64,000 bases of DNA from Magnolia sinica. Its lineage: Eukaryota; Streptophyta; Magnoliopsida; Magnoliales; Magnoliaceae. The notes below the pieces were generated by a model. It worked only from the letters and a program-made list of their open reading frames with translations, had not been told where the DNA came from and did no database searches. The first letter of the stretch is position 1, and each line of letters opens with the position of its first letter. Position numbers and translations under genes: made by a program. Where the stretch lies: NCBI RefSeq assembly GCF_029962835.1, contig NC_080582.1, forward strand, positions 26,482,032-26,546,031, read 5' to 3'. Positions 58,570 to 64,000 of the stretch are shown piece by piece.

Positions 58570-60305
58570 ATATATATATGGAGGGTGGGCCACGTGCATG
58601 AGACCCACCGCTGAAGTATGGGTTCCTGTTCCACCATCCAGATGGAACAGTGGCTCACCATGATATGTGAGTAACTCCACCATGATACGTGTATTTCATC
58701 AATGTCGTCCATATGTTTTATATCCATGTTTTCCATCTTATATGAGGCCTACCTTGATTTGTCTAAGGCCCATTGTTGAGGCCTACCTTGACTTGTATGA
58801 GGCCCATTATGATGTATTTAAGGCCCATTGTAGTGTGATTCCCCATGGTTTATGGGTTGACCTTTATAGCAGGCTATACCTTGGGAGCAATGATGGTTTG
58901 ACGTCCACATTGTAAGGATAATGTTGGTTAAATGTTCGCATTGTCACTCTCCTCAAGGCCCACTGATAGGCCCATAATTGTAGTGAGTAGGCCGTCTAGG
59001 TCCATATCCGTTATGCACAAGCCCATCACCCTATGACATGTTTAGTATAGATCCATGATTCATGATCATACGCATCATATGTATGTATGATATGACGAGT
59101 GACTGATCATAACATATGCCTTCGGGCGGATTATTTATGGGCTCCCTAATAGGCGGAGTTGCCCTACATGAGCGCGCGGCGCGCGCAGGATTGTTGCATG
59201 TTTGGTAGGGTGATTCATGCACTTGCATTTGTGTGATCATGATTATTGTATGCCCTAGCAACATCAGGGCCAAAGCCTCCACAGACACATCGTGGGTGGC
59301 TGGATTGGATACCGAAAAGGTTTGGTTCTAGCATACGGGCGCCATAGATGCCCCTGGGTGAAAATCCCTAAATCCGATGGTACCAGAGGATGACTTCAAT
59401 GTCGAGACTGAGTGGATACACGAGCGCTCGAGGGCCATATACCAGTACGCTGCATCTCCCACTGTACCGTGGTCGGTTGGAAAGGGGTGTGACCTTACCC
59501 GCCTGAGTGAGGGAGCAATTTCTAGGTTGAGTTTTACCAGCTTAAGGAATAAGTCCGCTATCGGGGCCCGATATTGGCAGGCGGGTAGTGAGGTCTCTTC
59601 CGTTCTCCCAGTTATGAGCTCGGATAGGGACGGCAAGCTGACGTAGAGTGTACTAGACCCTGGTGATTATCCAGACTGAGAACCGTACTGATTTGATGCT
59701 CTAGTGAGGAGTTGCATTGATAGGTGGATGTGGATTGGCATGCTTGACTTGCATCTCGCATCGCATGTTCTTGATATGACCGATAACATTCATATCTTGC
59801 ACCGCATAGCCTTGGTACGGCTGATTGCATTCATATACTCATCAACATAATTCCATATTACTCTGACCTTGCATTCTGAGCATACTTATATTGCGCAAAC
59901 ACTTACACCACCCTCTAAGCTTTCTATAAGCTTATGCACGATTGATGCGTGCAGGTGACGCTAGGTTGCAGCCTTAGTCTCACTGCAGTTGGAGTGTGCA
60001 GTCGAGCTTCTGGAGTTTTGTTACCTTCGTTATAGTGTATTTTCCTTTCATATGCACTGTACTTAAAGTTTTTGATCATAGTGGATTTTGTGATGGTGTT
60101 TTTGTGGTTATTGTTCGTGGATTATGCTTTTGGTTATGCTCATTATGAATTAAATTGATATTAGAAATCTTCCTTGCAGGATCTCAAGATCGGAACCTAG
60201 TAAATGGGTGCCGGGAGTCGAGAATGGGGTTCTACGGAGGCTGTCGGCGTCGGATTCGGCGATCGTGAATTTTGTGAGCCCGGTTTCCGAGTTCGAGGTG
60301 TGACA
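56892..60305 (+). repeat. Tekay/Del 3' LTR, second segment
   Basis: It continues the 3' LTR after the Athila insertion and matches 36056-39379, ending GTGTGACA at 60305. About 5% of positions differ over the 420 bases I compared. It repeats the 105-bp tandem duplication (anchors 58241 and 58346) and the GCGCGCGGCGCGCGC word (59172-59186). It carries a long (TA)n run absent from the 5' LTR. Confidence 0.9.
58479..58579. repeat. (TA)n microsatellite, ~100 bp, only in the 3' LTR
   Basis: About 50 TA dinucleotides with one interruption near 58555. The same place in the 5' LTR (37620-37650) holds only a short irregular AT stretch, so the run expanded after insertion. YIYIY-type reading frames here are artefacts. 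Confidence 0.95.
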
Positions 60306-61245
60306 TAAAATGCCTACAAATAGGTTTAAATAGTAACTTAAGACACATGCTCCAACTGGGCATAAAATCTGGACAGCAACATAGGTTGTCCATATTTTAG
60401 CCCATGCAAATAAATCAAGAGGTCCATAGCCCTTATTCCTCATGTGGGCTCCACCCTGATAGGTTCAAAAAATTTCAGACCCATCAGATCTCTTAAGCCT
60501 CCATAAAAATTCATTTTAGAGGCCATCCAAACTATGCATGCATGATCGGGCCTGGACGTCCAATCAAAGTGGGCTTAGACGTCCCATCTTGCTGGGGGCC
60601 TGGGATGTTGCTGACCTAGTTTAATGGGCCACACATCATCAGAGAATGTACAAAAGAAGATAAGGGAAAGAAGGGAGATGAGGAGCAAGATTGGCCATAG
60701 GTAGGAGGTCTCGCCACTAATGGGCAACCCACACACAAATCCACACCATCACTATATCATACACTTACATGCAAGCCAAGATACATCAAAATAAGTTGGT
60801 GGATGGTAGAGATCCCTTCCCTGCATGCATGCAAAGGCCTAGGTGGCCCATGTGATGCAAGAATTAAGAGGAAATCATCGTAGTGGGTCCATGGAAAATG
60901 GCCCACAATGGAATGGATTGTGAAGGATCTATGCCCTTGGCCTTCATCTTAGGAACCATGTAGGGCCTCCACCATGGATTGGTGGGCCTTACATGCTTCC
61001 ATGCATGTAGAAGAAAGAAGTGAAGAAAGGGAAGAAGAAGAAGAGATGAAGAATGTTGATGAAACACCCACCTTAAAGCTTATCCTCCTTCTTCCACACT
61101 TGGGTTCTATAGCTCCAATGATGAAGTTTTAATAGTTGGGATGGGTTTTTAAGGGTTAGATTGGGAGAGATCTAGCTTGGAAGGGGCTGGAGAATTTGGA
61201 AAATTTTGGAGGAATGTTGCTAGCTAGAAATGAGGAGGGAGAGAT

Positions 61246-61296
<51 letters not shown>

Positions 61297-61758
61297 ATGA
61301 TGGGTTTGTAAGTAGGGAGGAGTTTACAAAGTTTTAGGTTAGACTACGCCTCTTGGTGGTGTTTGTGGTTGGTGGTGTTAATTATGGATCTTTGTGTAGT
61401 GTGTGAGTAGTGTACCTTGGAACTTGTGCCAAGGGAGATGGTGGACCACATGCATTCCACCTAAGTGGGCCACATGATCAATGGTCATATAATGAAATGT
61501 ACACAACTTTTGATCTACATATCGAATTTATGCGCGAGACGCGGCGTTGGAATCGCATCAACAATGCGGTTGCAATGACATAGGTCTTGGGTCAATCTGA
61601 GTCAGGTCTACATGTCCGAACTCAAGGATGACCGTAAACACTATCCTAGGGTCGCAGGTCATTGAAATTTTACCGGTAGGACCGCGGGACCAAAATAAAC
61701 GAGATGCATACTCACACACACATACATGCACACATGCGAGCTTGAGTTGGGTCTCACA
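60306..61758 (-). repeat. Outer Tekay/Del element: 3' LTR, proximal segment
   Basis: In minus orientation the LTR starts TGTGAGACCC at 61758, runs down to 60306 and resumes at 35553 beyond the middle element. It has the same layout as the middle element's LTR (TGTRAGACCC start, CGCG-rich words near 61530-61560). No gene is supported here. Confidence 0.82.
61251..61295. repeat. (GA)n microsatellite in the outer LTR
   Basis: About 22 GA dinucleotides without interruption. Confidence 0.97.
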
Positions 61759-61775
61759 ATCCTCCCCACCAATAA
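61759..61775 (-). promoter_or_regulatory. Polypurine tract of the outer Tekay element
   Basis: On the minus strand TTGGTGGGGAGGAT stands directly before the LTR start TGTGAGACCC. Confidence 0.8.
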
Positions 61776-61885
61776 AGAAATTTTATCTTCGAAATTGATA
61801 AAACTGAAACAACAACATGCATAAACATTATCACATATATCTCAATCATCAATTACAAGAGAAAGCAATCAAGTAATATAAGCAA

Positions 61886-64000
61886 TCAATCATCGAATAA
61901 ATGGGAATAACGCTCTCTAATCTCGGCCTCGCATTCCCAAGACGCCTCGGCCTCTGAATGATGACCCCATTGAACCTTCACCAAGGGAAAGACCTTGGTC
62001 CTGAGGACCTGCTCCTTCCAATCAAGAATACGAATTGGCTGCTTAATGTAGGAAGCATCCTCACGGACCTCAAGTGTTTGCCAATCAATCACAGGAATAG
62101 TGTCCGACCCACACTTTCACAACATAGAAACATGGAACACGTCGTGGATCGCGGACAACTCAGGAGGTAAGGCAAGCTTATAGGCCACAACGCCTACGCG
62201 CTCAGTAATCTCAAAAGGTCCAATAAATCTCGAGGCGAGCTTGCCCTTCACACCAAAGCGAACCACGCCCTTCATTGGCGAGACCTTGAGATATACCATG
62301 TCCCTAACTGCGAACTCGAAGGGTCGACGCCGACGATCAGCAAAACTCTTCTACCAGCTCTGAGCTATGCGCATCCTTTGCCCGATAACATCAGTAGCTT
62401 CTGACGTTTGCTGCACAAGCTCATGACCTAAGAGACGACACTCTCCTACCTCGGTCCAACAACTACGAGATGTACACGGTCTACCATAAAGTGCCTTAAA
62501 AGGAGTCATGCCGATAGTCGCCTGATAGCTATTATTGTACGTGAACTCGGCGAGGCTCATATGATCATCCCAACTGCCCGCAAAGTCAATCACACAAGCC
62601 CTAAGTATATCCTCAAGGATCTAGTTGACCCTTTCGGTCTGCCCATCCGTCTACGGATGATAAGCAATACTGAGATGCCAAGTGACCCCCAATGCCTACT
62701 GAAAACTCCAAAATTGAGACGTAAATCTGGAGTCTCAGTCTGAAACAATCGAAACTGGGACATCATGCAGTCTCACAATCTCTTCAATAAATATCCTCAC
62801 CAACCGGTCCATAGACCAGGAAGCACGCACTGGAATGAAATGAACTGACTTCGTCAGACGATTGACGATAACCTAGATAGTATCATGACCGCGCTGAGTC
62901 CTTGGAAACCCTGCAATGAAGTTCATCGATACGTGCTCCTAGTTCCACTCTGGAACGCTCAATGGCTACAAGGGACCAGGGGGTCTTTGGTGATCGGCCT
63001 TGACATACTGGCATGTGTCACACTCGGTCATAAAACCAGTAATTTGGCGCTTCATCCCATGCCAAAAATACTGCCTCCTCATACTCGATACGTCTTCGTG
63101 AAGCCCGGGTGAATAGTAAGTCTCGATCGGTGTGCCTCGGTCATCAGATAACGACGTAACTCTGGCATGTCCGCGACACACAATCGGCCTCTGAAGCGTA
63201 ATCCACTATCGAAACCAATCTTTCAGTCTGATTGCTCCATGGATGCGGCCTCTGCTCGGTACTCCTGAAGTGACTCCTCCGTCTGCTGAGCCTCGATCAC
63301 CCTTGCCACCAAAGAGAATTGAATTGACAAGCTCGAAAGATGAACAATGGAAGGCTGCAGACCGAACTCAAAGTCATACTCTGAAACATCCTCGAGCATC
63401 TTCCACTGACGCACCATCATCTGTGCCACTAGGCCTCATGGTTGATGGTTGAGTGCATCCGCCACCATGTTTGCCTTGCCCGGGTGGTAATGAAAGTCAA
63501 AATCATAGTCCTTTAACAGCTCCATCTATCGCCTCTAACGTAAGTTCAACTCGGACTGCGAAAATAGATACTTTAAGCTATTATGGTCTGAGAAGAGCTT
63601 GAACCTGACCCCATATAGATAATGCCTCCACACCTCCAGTGTGAAGATAACTGCTGTAAGCTCCAAATCATGAGTGGGGTAGTTCAGCTCATGGACCTTG
63701 AGCTAGCATAAGGCATACGCCACTAGTTTTCCGTGTTGCATCAGTACAACACATAAGCCAACTCTAGAGGCATCGGTGAAAACAACAAAACCCTCACTCC
63801 CATCAGGAAGAGTGAGAACAGGAGCGGACGTGAGGCGATCCTTCAACTCTGTGAATGCCTCATCGTAGGAGTTACTCTAGACGAACTCGACGCACTTCCG
63901 CGTCAACTGGGTCAGCGGTGCTGTAATACGGGAGAAACCCTCGATAAACCGTCGATAATACCCCGTTAGACCAAGGAAGCTATGAATCTCGGACGCGTTC
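61886..64000 (-). pseudogene. Outer Tekay/Del pol: RNase H, integrase, chromodomain (runs off the window)
   Basis: Minus-strand pol of the outermost element. From the right edge down to about 63450 there is RNase H in broken frames. The integrase zinc-binding part follows (CDTCQYVKADHQR, about 63005-63045), then core pieces and FAGSWDDHMSLAEFTYNNSY (62590-62530), and [20 protein letters not shown]. The chromodomain (LRTKVFPLVKVQWGHH) ends at 61886 with YSHLFDD. Stops at about 62100, 62353, 62622, 62655, 62695 and 62874 fall where the family has Arg, Gln, Gln, Gln, Gln and Trp. It is clearly related to the middle element but is a separate insertion in the opposite direction. Confidence 0.87.

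Larger units (their letters stand above)
35554..60305 (+). mobile_element. Middle Tekay/Del chromovirus, complete, interrupted by Athila
   Basis: A Ty3/gypsy chromovirus of the Tekay/Del clade with both LTRs, a tRNA-iMet type primer site (TGGTATCAGAGC), gag, pol and a polypurine tract. LTRs begin TGTAAGACCC and end ...TGAGA (5') or GTGTGACA (3'). The flanks TAGAA (35549-35553) and TAAAA (60306-60310) fit a 5-bp target duplication with one change. Without the Athila insert and its duplicated 5 bp it is about 12.7 kb, of which LTRs take about 7.8 kb. All genes are disabled by stops and frame changes. Confidence 0.9.

Noticed and set aside
58368-58736. Frames full of YIYI
   Set aside because: Translation of a (TA)n microsatellite.

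Overview
This is nuclear DNA of a flowering plant. It holds plant LTR retrotransposons (Tekay/Del-type and Athila-type Ty3/gypsy elements, other chromoviruses), RTE-type LINE tails, Mutator-, Harbinger- and hAT-like MITEs, a plant AGC-VIII kinase relic and a plant-specific B3-domain gene, in an AT-rich background with microsatellites. Words of the type GTGGGCCCACC...TGATGTATG recur everywhere. I associate these with magnoliid genomes (Magnolia/Liriodendron type) from memory only, so that placement is tentative.

Region by region. 1-1245: end of an AT-rich tandem array with a period of about 167 bp. 1560 to about 6130: a 5'-truncated, heavily mutated chromovirus on + with gag, protease, RT/RNase H, a gutted integrase, a chromodomain and a 3' LTR. 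6.2-26 kb: mostly non-coding. It contains an AGC-VIII kinase pseudogene exon (9442-10170), Harbinger-type MITEs (10898-11116, 13260-13356, 20832-21773, 25369-25955), two RTE LINE 3' ends on the minus strand, a minus-strand chromovirus fragment (18845-19560) and a solo LTR with a perfect 5-bp target duplication (22586-23166). 26.1-32.5 kb: the only intact host gene I can support, a single-exon B3-domain protein (27127-27780). Its upstream region is duplicated downstream at 28975-30568, and that copy is interrupted by two Mutator-like foldback MITEs with 9-bp target duplications.

32560-64000 is one three-level nest of LTR retrotransposons. The outermost is a minus-strand Tekay/Del element whose 3' LTR is split (32560-35553 and 60306-61758) and whose pol runs off the right edge. 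Inside that LTR sits a complete plus-strand Tekay/Del element (35554-60305, LTRs about 3.8-4.0 kb). Inside the 3' LTR of that one sits a complete minus-strand Athila element (44820-56891, two 2320-bp LTRs, TSD CTTCT). The divergence of the LTR pairs (about 5% by eye for the middle element, about 0.7% for the inner) agrees with the nesting order.

Almost all disabling stops in the retrotransposon genes lie where Gln, Trp or Arg is expected, the pattern left by deamination of methylated cytosines. The window therefore looks like silenced, repeat-rich heterochromatin with a small gene island at 26-31 kb. I found no operon, CRISPR array, RNA gene or clearly new protein system. The points most worth a second look are the promoter duplication with built-in empty sites, the dated nest, MITE-like modules inside the Tekay LTR, and the nucleosome-length tandem array.
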